From Pseudomonas bohemica (GTDB taxonomy: Bacteria; Pseudomonadota; Gammaproteobacteria; Pseudomonadales; Pseudomonadaceae), in NCBI RefSeq assembly GCF_002934685.1, contig NZ_NKHL01000118.1:134956-195485 (forward strand): a DNA stretch of 60,530 nt. The letters run 5' to 3'. Below, piece by piece: positions 43,436-51,751 of this stretch; positions within the stretch are counted from its first letter, which is position 1, and each line of letters opens with the position of its first letter. Below the pieces are notes generated by a model. The model did no database searches, was not told the origin of the DNA, and was given only the letters and a program-made list of their open reading frames with translations. A program made the translations under genes and the position numbers.

Positions 43436-43671
43436 TGCCGGCGATACGAGCGCGGCACGACAGCCATCGCTTCGCGGAAAGCGCCCCTACACCGAGATCG
43501 CGGCGTCAACTGAAAATCCGTCGTCATTGCTGAGGGATCAACACGACCAAAAAACCACAGCCAATCAAGCCGCCAACACAACACCCAAATCTGCCAGGCC
43601 CAACCCGCCAGCGTCGAACCATTACTGCACACACAGTGAAGAATGCAGAGGCAATACCAGGCACACATCCG

Positions 43672-46215
43672 ATGTCTTCATTCCATTCCAGGCGCCACAC
43701 CCTTGGCGTCGTTTTATCGGTGGGCGCAGCCGGTCTTGCGCCGATCGATACCGCCAAAGCTGAAACCGACTATGAGAAGGATCGACTCGAAACGGTGGTC
43801 GTGACCGGCTCCCGTGTCGAAACCACCGCCCTGAAGGCCCTCGCCCCCGTGCAACTGATCAAAGGCGATGCGTTGCGCGCCACCGGCGCCAGTGATCTGC
43901 GTCGGGCCTTGTCCCAGGTGGCGCCCTCATACATCAACATCAACAGCAATGGCGGCGCCCTGTCGAAGAACGTCGGTGGATCCTCCCTGCGCGGCTTGTC
44001 CGGCAATCAGGTGCTGGTGCTGGTCAACGGCAAACGCCGTCATGGCACCTCGATGATCAACAACAGTGGCGGCGCGACGCTGGGCTCTTCCGCCGCCGAC
44101 CTGGGGCTGATCCCCATCGCCGCGGTAGAACGAGTCGAAGTACTGACCGATGGCGCCGCCGCGCAGTACGGCTCGGACGCGATCGCCGGGGTGATCAACG
44201 TCATCCTCAAGTCGGCCTCGTCCGGTGGCTCGGCGGCCGTCTCCTATGGCGAGTACAACCACGATGTGTCCAAGGTCGGCAACCTGGGTGATGCCGGCGC
44301 CACCTACAACGGCGACCTCAACTCCGGGTTTGCGCTGGGTGAAAACGGCGGCTTCGCCAACCTGAGCCTGTCGTACCTGAAGACCGGCGACAGCCACACC
44401 GTTGGCCCGTGGAAGCAACCAACGCAATCGATCTGGCAGATCTACGCCGCGCCAAACGATCCCCGGGAAGCGACGGCCAATCGCAATGTGCCGGAAAACT
44501 ACGAAGTCGTGCCGATCCAGGAAAGCGCCAGTTTCGCCTACAACATCGGCCTGCCGCTCGACGACAATCTCTCGCTGTATTCCTTTGCCACCTATGCCCC
44601 GCGCACCTCCGAAGCCAAGGGCTCGTTCCGCTCGGAAACCAACGCCACCGCCAACGTCATCACCACCCCCGGTGGCTACAGTTCGCGCCTGCAGACCAAG
44701 GAAGAAGACCTGCAGCTGAACCTTGGCATCAAGGCCGAGGACATTCTGGGCTGGAGCTGGGACGCCGGGCTGAGCTACGGCCAGAATCGAGCGGACATCA
44801 ACATCCTCAACACCACTAACCCGTCGTTCGGCGCGCTGCTGCCGCTGCAAAACATGCACGCCGGGGACCTGAAGTTCAGCGAAAGCATTCTCTCGCTCTC
44901 CGGCCAGCGGGTATTCGACACAGGCCTGTTCGCCGACCCCCTGAACGTGACCATCGGCACCGAATACCGCTACGACACGCTCGAACTGGGACCGGGCGAG
45001 TATTACTCCTATGCCGGCGGCGGCTATCGCTATCCCGACGATTACCCTGCGGTCAATCTGCGCGCAAAGCTGGCCGGTGCCGGCTCGGCGTTCCTCACCG
45101 GGTTCAGCCCACAGTTCGCGTTCGACGAAGCGCGGCATAACACAGCCTATTACATCGATCTGGCGCAGAAGCTCACGGCCAAGTGGGATACCGGATTTGC
45201 CGTTCGTTATGAGGACTATTCGGACTTCGGCTCGGCCGTGGCCGGCAAGTTTTCCAACCGCTATCAGTTCAACGAGCAGGTCGCGGTGCGCGGCACTTTG
45301 AGCAATGGTTTTCGCGCGCCGTCGCTGGCAGAACAGAATTACCAGAGCGCGACGGTGCAGCCGGTCAATGATCCGATCACCAATACCTCGTACATTTCCT
45401 ATTACTACGACACCCTGCGCCCGGACTCGCCCGCCGCTCAGGCGCTGGGGGCCAAGAAGTTGAAACCGGAGAAGTCGACCAACGTCAGCTTCGGCCTGGT
45501 GTTCACTCCCACAGACCGGCTTTCAGCGTCGGTGGATGTGTACCAGATCGATATTCGCGACCGAATTTTCCTCACCGGGGCATTCAACGGTTTCAACAAC
45601 GCGGCAGTCGCCCAGGCGCTGACCAATGCCGGGCTGACCAGTCAGCAACAAGTGCGCTACTTCACCAACTTCGGCGACACCCAGACCCGCGGGATCGAAT
45701 TCAAACTCGACTACGACGCCGATTACGACCAGTACGGCCGCGCCCATTGGGCCTTGTCCTACGCGCGCAACAAGAACGAAGTGAAGAGCGTCGATGACCC
45801 GGCGGTGTTGACCAACGCCGGGCTGAGCCTGCTCGACCGCGAGCGCATCACGCTGCTGGAAGAAGCACTGCCGCAGAACATCGTCCGCGCGGCGCTGGAT
45901 TGGCAGCTGGGCAAATTCCAGGTGCAACTGACCGAACACTACTACTCGAAAACTCGCGCGGTGAACAACGTGCTCAACCGCGCCCAGGACTCGACCACCA
46001 GCGACTCGTTCATCACCGATGCCGCGATCAGCTATCTGGTGACCGACAACATCAAGGCCACCCTGGGCGCCAACAACCTGTTCAATAAACGCCCGCCGAA
46101 CCAGCCCGATAGCCTCGCCTCGACCATCAACCACGAAGACCCATACGCCAACCGCAATACGCCGTATGGGATTGGTGGGGGCTTTTACTACGCGCGGGTG
46201 AGTTATGACTGGTGA
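43672..46215 (+). CDS. TonB-dependent outer-membrane receptor
   Basis: An 847-residue outer-membrane transporter. A signal peptide (about 1-31, ending DTAKA) precedes a TonB box LETVVVTGSR and the plug domain with the phrase RGLSGNQVLVLVNGKRRHG. The plug ends in AAQYGSDAIAGVINVILKS, and the barrel closes with YYARVSYDW, an aromatic final residue as required for barrel assembly. I start at the ATG at 43672 (MSSFHSRRHTLG). Iron-siderophore receptors are the usual guess, but this VLVNGKRRH-type receptor sits among organosulfur genes and so may import a bulky sulfur compound. The SBP at 46397 follows. Confidence 0.88.
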   Translation: MSSFHSRRHTLGVVLSVGAAGLAPIDTAKAETDYEKDRLETVVVTGSRVETTALKALAPVQLIKGDALRATGASDLRRALSQVAPSYININSNGGALSKNVGGSSLRGLSGNQVLVLVNGKRRHGTSMINNSGGATLGSSAADLGLIPIAAVERVEVLTDGAAAQYGSDAIAGVINVILKSASSGGSAAVSYGEYNHDVSKVGNLGDAGATYNGDLNSGFALGENGGFANLSLSYLKTGDSHTVGPWKQPTQSIWQIYAAPNDPREATANRNVPENYEVVPIQESASFAYNIGLPLDDNLSLYSFATYAPRTSEAKGSFRSETNATANVITTPGGYSSRLQTKEEDLQLNLGIKAEDILGWSWDAGLSYGQNRADINILNTTNPSFGALLPLQNMHAGDLKFSESILSLSGQRVFDTGLFADPLNVTIGTEYRYDTLELGPGEYYSYAGGGYRYPDDYPAVNLRAKLAGAGSAFLTGFSPQFAFDEARHNTAYYIDLAQKLTAKWDTGFAVRYEDYSDFGSAVAGKFSNRYQFNEQVAVRGTLSNGFRAPSLAEQNYQSATVQPVNDPITNTSYISYYYDTLRPDSPAAQALGAKKLKPEKSTNVSFGLVFTPTDRLSASVDVYQIDIRDRIFLTGAFNGFNNAAVAQALTNAGLTSQQQVRYFTNFGDTQTRGIEFKLDYDADYDQYGRAHWALSYARNKNEVKSVDDPAVLTNAGLSLLDRERITLLEEALPQNIVRAALDWQLGKFQVQLTEHYYSKTRAVNNVLNRAQDSTTSDSFITDAAISYLVTDNIKATLGANNLFNKRPPNQPDSLASTINHEDPYANRNTPYGIGGGFYYARVSYDW

Positions 46216-46237
46216 CGGTCCACGCCTGCGCAGAACC

Positions 46238-46330
46238 TCTGCAGGAGCGTGCTCGCTCGCGAATGGCCAATTCAAATGACCCATCGCGGCGCGGCAGCCA
46301 CCACATCTCGGGCGAGCGCGCTCCTACAGG
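46238..46330. repeat. REPIN (inverted REP pair)
   Basis: Arms ctgcaggagcgtgctcgctcgc and gggcgagcgcgctcctacag face each other around a 50-base centre, between the TonB receptor and the following binding-protein gene. Confidence 0.65.
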
Positions 46331-46396
46331 TGTCGAGATCGCCGCGTTGACAATGCAGTAACCGGATCAACCGACAACGACAGGAAATCGATACGC

Positions 46397-47989
46397 ATGG
46401 CCACAAGACGCACCTTCCTAAGCTATTCCCTGGCCTCAACCGCCATTTATGGCCTCTTGGGCCAGCGTTTTTCCTTCGCCGACAGTGCCGCAGGCACGCT
46501 GATCATCGCGCAGTATCCCGAGCCCACGGTGCTCACCACGGGCCTGACCACGGCGCCTGCCACGCAGCTGATTTCCCCGAAAATCTTCGACGGTCTGCTC
46601 TACCTCAGCCCCGACAACGGCCCGCAGCCGCAACTCGCCGAAAGCTGGACGTTCAGCCCGGACGGTTTGCAGGTGACGTTCAAGCTGCGCCCCGGCGTGC
46701 TCTGGCATGACGGCAAACCCTTCACTTCTGCGGACGTCGCGTTCTCGGTGTTGCAAGTCTGGAAGAAGTACAGCTCCCGCGGCCGCTCGGCGTTCCCCAA
46801 TGTGCAAAGCGTCGACAGCCCCGATCCATTGACCTCGGTATGGAACCTGTCCAAACCCACGCCCTACCTGCTCAGCGCCCTCAACGCGCGAGACTCGCAA
46901 GTCTTGCCGCGCCATCTGTACGAAGGCAGCGACATCCTCAACAACCCGGCCAACACCGCGCCGGTCGGCACCGGTCCGTTCAGGGTCAAGGAGTGGGTGC
47001 GCGGTAACTACCTTACCCTCGAACGCAACCCCAACTACTGGCAACCGGGTAAACCGCTGCTCAACCAGGTGATTTATCGCTTCATCGCCGACCCGTCGTC
47101 GGTCTCCGCCGCACTGGAAACCGGGGCCGTTCACGTGGCCTACGCCGACACCCTGTCCAACAGCGAAATCAAGCGGCTGAAAACCAACCCGGCGTTGACC
47201 ATCCACGACCGCCTCAACACCTACGGCGGCACCGGCATCATGGCCCTGGAGTTCAACCTGCAACGACCGGAATTTCAGGATCTACGGGTGCGTCAGGCCT
47301 TCGCCCATGCCATCGACAAGGAGTTCATCCTCAAAAACATCCTGCTGGGCCAGGGCACCACGGCCGACTCGCCTATCCCGAAAAATTTCCCGCAGTTCTA
47401 CAGCGCCGATGTGCCGCAGTATCCGTTCGACCTGAAACGCGCCGAGGCCCTGCTGGAAGCTGCTGGCCTGAAGAAAGACAAGGACGGCATTCGCCTGCGC
47501 ATCAAGAACGATCCCAGCCCGTCGGCGGTTTACCAACAGACCGCAAACTTCCTGCGCAGCACTTTCGCCAGGATCGGTATCAAACTGGAAATTCGCAATC
47601 AGGATTACGCCCAGTTCATCGACCGGGTGTATAGCCGTTACGACTTCGACACCAACTTGTCCCCCGCCTCTACCGCGCCTGATCCGGCCATCGGTCTGCA
47701 ACGTTTTTACTGGTCGAAGAATATCCAGTCGGGCGTGGCGTACTCCAATGCCACGCACTATGTGAACAGCGAAGTCGACGAGCTGCTCGAACAGGCGCAG
47801 GTGGACAACGACCCCAGGCATCGTTGGGACCTGTATCACCAAGTGCAGCGCAGGGTGCTGGAGGACCTGCCGCGCATTCCGATCATCTCCACCGAGGATG
47901 CGTTGCTGGCGCGCAGCAACGTGGTCAATCTCACCGACTCAACCGGCGGCGGCTTCATCGGCAATTTGTCAGCGGTGCGGCTTGGGTAA
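46397..47989 (+). CDS. Peptide/nickel-type ABC solute-binding protein, Tat-exported
   Basis: A 530-residue SBP family 5 protein with a twin-arginine start ATRRTFLSYSLAST and probable cleavage near SFADSA. Family phrases include PKIFDGLLYLS, FKLRPGVLWHDGKPFTSADVAFSV and FNLQRPEFQDLRVRQAFAHAIDKEF, closely parallel to the 40526 protein, so the two are recent paralogues. AGGA lies about ten bases before the ATG. No permease is adjacent; it probably feeds the 36340-40194 or 55996-57833 permeases. It follows the TonB receptor on the same strand. Confidence 0.88.
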   Translation: MATRRTFLSYSLASTAIYGLLGQRFSFADSAAGTLIIAQYPEPTVLTTGLTTAPATQLISPKIFDGLLYLSPDNGPQPQLAESWTFSPDGLQVTFKLRPGVLWHDGKPFTSADVAFSVLQVWKKYSSRGRSAFPNVQSVDSPDPLTSVWNLSKPTPYLLSALNARDSQVLPRHLYEGSDILNNPANTAPVGTGPFRVKEWVRGNYLTLERNPNYWQPGKPLLNQVIYRFIADPSSVSAALETGAVHVAYADTLSNSEIKRLKTNPALTIHDRLNTYGGTGIMALEFNLQRPEFQDLRVRQAFAHAIDKEFILKNILLGQGTTADSPIPKNFPQFYSADVPQYPFDLKRAEALLEAAGLKKDKDGIRLRIKNDPSPSAVYQQTANFLRSTFARIGIKLEIRNQDYAQFIDRVYSRYDFDTNLSPASTAPDPAIGLQRFYWSKNIQSGVAYSNATHYVNSEVDELLEQAQVDNDPRHRWDLYHQVQRRVLEDLPRIPIISTEDALLARSNVVNLTDSTGGGFIGNLSAVRLG

Positions 47990-48023
47990 AGTGCTGCGCC
48001 AGGGCTAAAGAAATGAGTCCCCG

Positions 48024-49214
48024 CTAGCGGGGCACCAGTTGGCGCAGAGCGTGGGCCTTGACCAGTAGATCCAGCAGTTGCCGCAGATCAGCATGGGCGA
48101 TACCCGGTAATTGTTGGAGCTGCTGGTCCAGCTGCTCAAGGCTGAACGCTGTCACTCGTCCGTCGATCCAGGCGATTGCCGACAACAGCGCGGCGGGGAT
48201 TTCGGTATCGAGGGTGACGCGTTCGCGCCAGTCCTGATCCAGGGCGTGGACCTGCAGACGCAGTCTCGCAGGCGCGCCAATAGCCGGCTCCAGCCAGGTG
48301 ATTCGTGAACCCGGTACACGCAGCAGGTCAGTGGTTTCAACCGCGGGTGCCGAACTCCAACTGAGGATTGGCGCTTCAGCATCCTGGGTCAGCCGTTGCG
48401 CCAGCTCACCAAGCAAGGGTTTCAATGCAACGCTGTGTTGATCCCGGTCGCCGTACAAAGGCCGACGCCAGCGTGCATCGCCCAGCAACCAGGGTTTGAG
48501 CCAGCCCAGCAAAGCGTCCGCGAGTACCGGCGGGCGTATGACGATGCTCAGCGACAGCGAAGGCTCCTGCGCTTCGGTACGGTGCCATGTGCCGCGCGGC
48601 AGATAAAGTACCGACCCCGGTTGCAGGGTATGAATTGAAAAATTGGCGTCGGTCGTGTCGGGGAAGCCCTCACGCGCCTGCTCGTACAGGTTCTCGACAG
48701 CCACCATCTCCGGGCCGAACTGCGCGCCGTAGGGGTGCTCGATCTGGGTCATGGGCGCGACATGGAACGTCTTGCGACCCAGCAGTTGAATGGAAATCAC
48801 CTCTTCGGCGTCGTAATGACAGGACACGCCATCGTCGCCGGATGAAGCGAAAGCACTCAGACGGGCGCTGCCAGCGACCACCCCCAGTTCCACTTCCAAC
48901 TGCCGCAGGAAGGGGACCGCGCCCGGCACACTGCCCGCGACATCCTGAAAGAACACCGTCAGCCCCAGCTGCAGCAGGCTGGCGGCATTGGCGTTGCTGT
49001 CGAAAGTCTTGGGGGAACGCAGCCCTCGCCCGAATGACAGGCGCCCGCGGTAACGGTCAGCCAGCTGTTCGACATTCTGCAGAATCGACTGCTGAAACAA
49101 CGCGGGCAGACGTGCCGGATCGCCGTGATCAATGCGTACTTCGGACGGCCAGCCAGCAACGAAAGCGGTCGCAGCATCCCCGAATAGCTGATCGAGCAGA
49201 CTCGGCTTAGGCAT
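48024..49214 (-). CDS. JmjC/cupin_4-type Fe(II) oxygenase-like protein
   Basis: A protein of about 396 residues with a JmjC-like cupin. The metal triad is visible as His-x-Asp in SCHYDAEEVISIQLLG (about residue 140) and the distal His in GTWHRTE (about 220), with the typical WHVAP-like KTFHVAPMTQ. Proteins of this class hydroxylate ribosomal proteins (RoxA-like) or small molecules with 2-oxoglutarate. Its start overlaps the upstream luciferase-like gene by eight bases, so it belongs to that sulfur operon rather than to ribosome modification; this is inference. The start (49214 or 49229) has no clear ribosome site. Confidence 0.75.
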   Translation of the reverse strand: MPKPSLLDQLFGDAATAFVAGWPSEVRIDHGDPARLPALFQQSILQNVEQLADRYRGRLSFGRGLRSPKTFDSNANAASLLQLGLTVFFQDVAGSVPGAVPFLRQLEVELGVVAGSARLSAFASSGDDGVSCHYDAEEVISIQLLGRKTFHVAPMTQIEHPYGAQFGPEMVAVENLYEQAREGFPDTTDANFSIHTLQPGSVLYLPRGTWHRTEAQEPSLSLSIVIRPPVLADALLGWLKPWLLGDARWRRPLYGDRDQHSVALKPLLGELAQRLTQDAEAPILSWSSAPAVETTDLLRVPGSRITWLEPAIGAPARLRLQVHALDQDWRERVTLDTEIPAALLSAIAWIDGRVTAFSLEQLDQQLQQLPGIAHADLRQLLDLLVKAHALRQLVPR

Positions 49215-50283
49215 GACGGGACACGGCATGGCGGGCCACGGCGGCGCGCACCAACGGGATGACGTCGCGGCCGAATGTCAGCGTATCCGGCACCGGATCG
49301 AACCCCCGAATCAGGAATTTGTTCACGCCAAGCTTGTGGTACTCCAATAGCGCATCGGCCACCTGCTGCGCGGTGCCGACCAGGGCGGTGGAATTGCCAT
49401 GGGCGCCGGTGACCGCTGCGAACTCGGTCCACAACCTTTGATCCAGCACTGCGCCTTGCTCTGCCGCATCACGCAGTCGTTGCGAACCGACGTTTTGATG
49501 CAACACGGGGGCTGCCGGATACTTGGCCTTGGCAGCGGCCAGTAGCTCGCGACTGCGTGCCCAGGCGGCTTCTTCGGTGTCGGCCACCAGGGGACGAAAG
49601 GCCAGGAGGAAATCGATCTGATCCTCGCGCCCGTAGCGTTGCGCAGCCTTGCGCACGTTGGCGATGGTTTCGGCGGTCTGCGCCAGCGACTCGCCCCACA
49701 GCGCGTACACCTCAGCGTGCTGGCCGGCGACGTCGAAAGCGGCCTGGGAAGACCCGCCGAAGAAGATCGGCACGCCAGCGCTGAGCCACGGTTTAACGGT
49801 GGAAAGCGCACCTTTGACCCGGTAGTAATCGCCCTGATGATCGAACGGCTGCTCGCTGTGCCAGACCCTCTTGACCACCGTCAGATATTCGGCCGTACGG
49901 GCATAGCGTTCGTCATGCTCGAGAAAATCCCCGTCGCGCTGCTGATCGACATCCGTGCCACCACTGATGATGTGGACCGCCAAACGGCCCTCGCTGAACT
50001 GATCCAGGGTCGCCAGCTGCCGCGCGGCAACCGTCGGCGCCACGAACCCCGGCCGATGGGCGAGCATGACGCCCAATCGCTCGGTGTTGTGCAGTACGTA
50101 GGCAGCGATCTGGTTGTTGTCCGGCCAGGTAGCGAAACTGCCGATCAGCAGGCGGTCAAAGCCGTTGGCCTCGGCGGTGTGCGCCATGTGTTGGATATAG
50201 GCCTTGTCGATCACCGGCCCGCTGGCCTCGATGACTTCCGCGCCGCTGCGGCTACCGGTGTGTCCGATGAATTCGAGGGTCAT
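49207..50283 (-). CDS. SsuD-like FMN-dependent monooxygenase
   Basis: A luciferase-like monooxygenase of 358 residues in the alkanesulfonate monooxygenase (SsuD/MsuD) branch, close to their usual 360-380. Landmarks are GFDRLLIGSFATWPDNNQIAAYVLHNTERLGVMLAHRPGF, FSEGRLAVHIISGGTDVDQQRDGDFLEHDERYARTAEY and PIFFGGSSQAAFDVAG, plus EYHKLGVNKFLIRGFDP at the end. It should cleave a sulfonate to an aldehyde and sulfite using FMNH2. AGGAG six bases before the ATG at 50283 defines the start. It is coupled to the JmjC-like gene downstream. Confidence 0.84.
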   Translation of the reverse strand: MTLEFIGHTGSRSGAEVIEASGPVIDKAYIQHMAHTAEANGFDRLLIGSFATWPDNNQIAAYVLHNTERLGVMLAHRPGFVAPTVAARQLATLDQFSEGRLAVHIISGGTDVDQQRDGDFLEHDERYARTAEYLTVVKRVWHSEQPFDHQGDYYRVKGALSTVKPWLSAGVPIFFGGSSQAAFDVAGQHAEVYALWGESLAQTAETIANVRKAAQRYGREDQIDFLLAFRPLVADTEEAAWARSRELLAAAKAKYPAAPVLHQNVGSQRLRDAAEQGAVLDQRLWTEFAAVTGAHGNSTALVGTAQQVADALLEYHKLGVNKFLIRGFDPVPDTLTFGRDVIPLVRAAVARHAVSRHA

Positions 50284-50380
50284 GGTTTGCTCCTGATGAG
50301 ATATTGATTGATGAGCGCCATTCAAACGCAGACCCGCAGCACACAGGTTTCTGGGCCCCTGATTACCCGGCGACCCAAAC

Positions 50381-50476
50381 CCTGTGGGAGTGCGCTTGCT
50401 CACGAAGAGTCCAGTGGATTCGCTGCATCGTTAGCGCCTGAAAGTCATTCTTCGTGAGTAAGCTCACTCCCACAGG
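50381..50476. repeat. REPIN (inverted REP pair)
   Basis: Arms cctgtgggagtgcgcttgct and agtaagctcactcccacagg, each about 27 bases with few mismatches, enclose a 42-base centre. The layout matches the element at 11337-11432. Confidence 0.7.
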
Positions 50477-50512
50477 TCATCCATCGCAGGCAAGAGCAGT
50501 TTCTGGTCAAGC

Positions 50513-51679
50513 TCACAGACGCAGCCCGGCCTCTTTGAGCAACGGCAAAATGCGTTCGCCAAAATGTTTGAGGTCCTGCGCGAAGTCATGGAAATTCAAC
50601 TGCACGCCGTCGATCCCGGCCGCTTTCAAGGCCACCAGTTGCTCGACCACCTGTTCGGGAGTGCCGACGATTTCGATGTTGCCACCCAGCCCCAGCCCTG
50701 TGTTGCGTGAGCCTTCGGCGCGGCCGCGCCAGGCGTGGGCATCGCTGGCGTAGGATTTGTGGTTACCGAACGAGCCGGGAATCTTGTTGCCGATGATGCC
50801 TTCCAGGTATGCGCGGGTTTCTTCTTCGGTGTCACGGCTGACGATGATCGGATTGATGATGGTCCTCACCTCACGCCCGAACTGCCGCGCTCGGGCCTTG
50901 ATTTTCTGCACGTGGGCCGGGATGTCTTCCAGGGTTTCGCGGATGCCGGAGCCAGACGAATTGGTGATGAAGATCAGGTCCGACTGGCTTGTGGCGAAGT
51001 CGATCCCGGCCTCTGAACCGGTCGCCGTCACCAGAATCGGCCGGCCATACAGCGGCTTGGGCGTGATGTAGCCGTCCTTGATCCTCCAGCCGTGCTGACC
51101 TTCGTAGGTGAAATTCTCGTTGCTACTCCACAGGGTGTTCAGCACGTCGAACAGCTCGCCCGCCAGTTGGTAGCGCTGGTCATGCTCGATCTGCGGACGG
51201 CCGAACATCTCGTGCTCTACCGGACGATGCCCGGTGACGATGTTGATACCCCAACGGCCCTTCGCGATGTGGTCCAGGGTCGCACCGTATTTGGCGATGT
51301 GCAGCGGGTGCAACGGGCCGTACAGCACGTGAATGGTCGACACCAGCAGGATGCTCTTGGTGATCGCCGCCATCGCGCCGAGGGCGATGAACGAATCCAG
51401 CGAAGCCTCGCCGTCATAGCCGCCCTTGGGCAACCATTGCGTGCGACTGAACGCCAGTTCGAAGCCCAGCGCTTCGGCCTGCTGCACGATCTGCGCGTTG
51501 TAGTCGAAGGTCCAGGTGTTGGATGTCGGATGGTTGGTCAGCCGGATGTCCTGCATGTTGAGGAACACGCCCAGCAACAACGGCTGCTTGAGGGCTTTGC
51601 TGAGTGGGCTGTCAGCGTGATCGGTCGGGCTGGGAAATGCCGAGCGTTCAAACGTGGGGTTGAGCTGTGCTTGAGCCAT
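50513..51679 (-). CDS. SfnG-like FMN-dependent monooxygenase
   Basis: A luciferase-like monooxygenase of 388 residues. LLLGVFLNMQDIRLT, AEALGFELAFSRTQWLPKGGYDG, IAKGRWGINIVTGHRPVEHEMFG, HDQRYQLAGELFDVLNTLW and GIDGVQLNFHDFAQDLKHFGERILPLL resemble dimethylsulfone/methanesulfonate monooxygenases (SfnG/MsuD group), though the N-terminal part differs from SfnG. It would need a flavin reductase encoded elsewhere. AAGGAAA precedes the ATG. It follows the TonB receptor gene by 72 bases and precedes the SsuD-like gene after a REPIN. Confidence 0.8.
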   Translation of the reverse strand: MAQAQLNPTFERSAFPSPTDHADSPLSKALKQPLLLGVFLNMQDIRLTNHPTSNTWTFDYNAQIVQQAEALGFELAFSRTQWLPKGGYDGEASLDSFIALGAMAAITKSILLVSTIHVLYGPLHPLHIAKYGATLDHIAKGRWGINIVTGHRPVEHEMFGRPQIEHDQRYQLAGELFDVLNTLWSSNENFTYEGQHGWRIKDGYITPKPLYGRPILVTATGSEAGIDFATSQSDLIFITNSSGSGIRETLEDIPAHVQKIKARARQFGREVRTIINPIIVSRDTEEETRAYLEGIIGNKIPGSFGNHKSYASDAHAWRGRAEGSRNTGLGLGGNIEIVGTPEQVVEQLVALKAAGIDGVQLNFHDFAQDLKHFGERILPLLKEAGLRL

Positions 51680-51751
51680 TTCGGTTTCCTTTTTTCCAGG
51701 TGATTGAAAGGCTGGGCCGTCGGGTCGGACGCGTACCGACGGCCACCGGGG

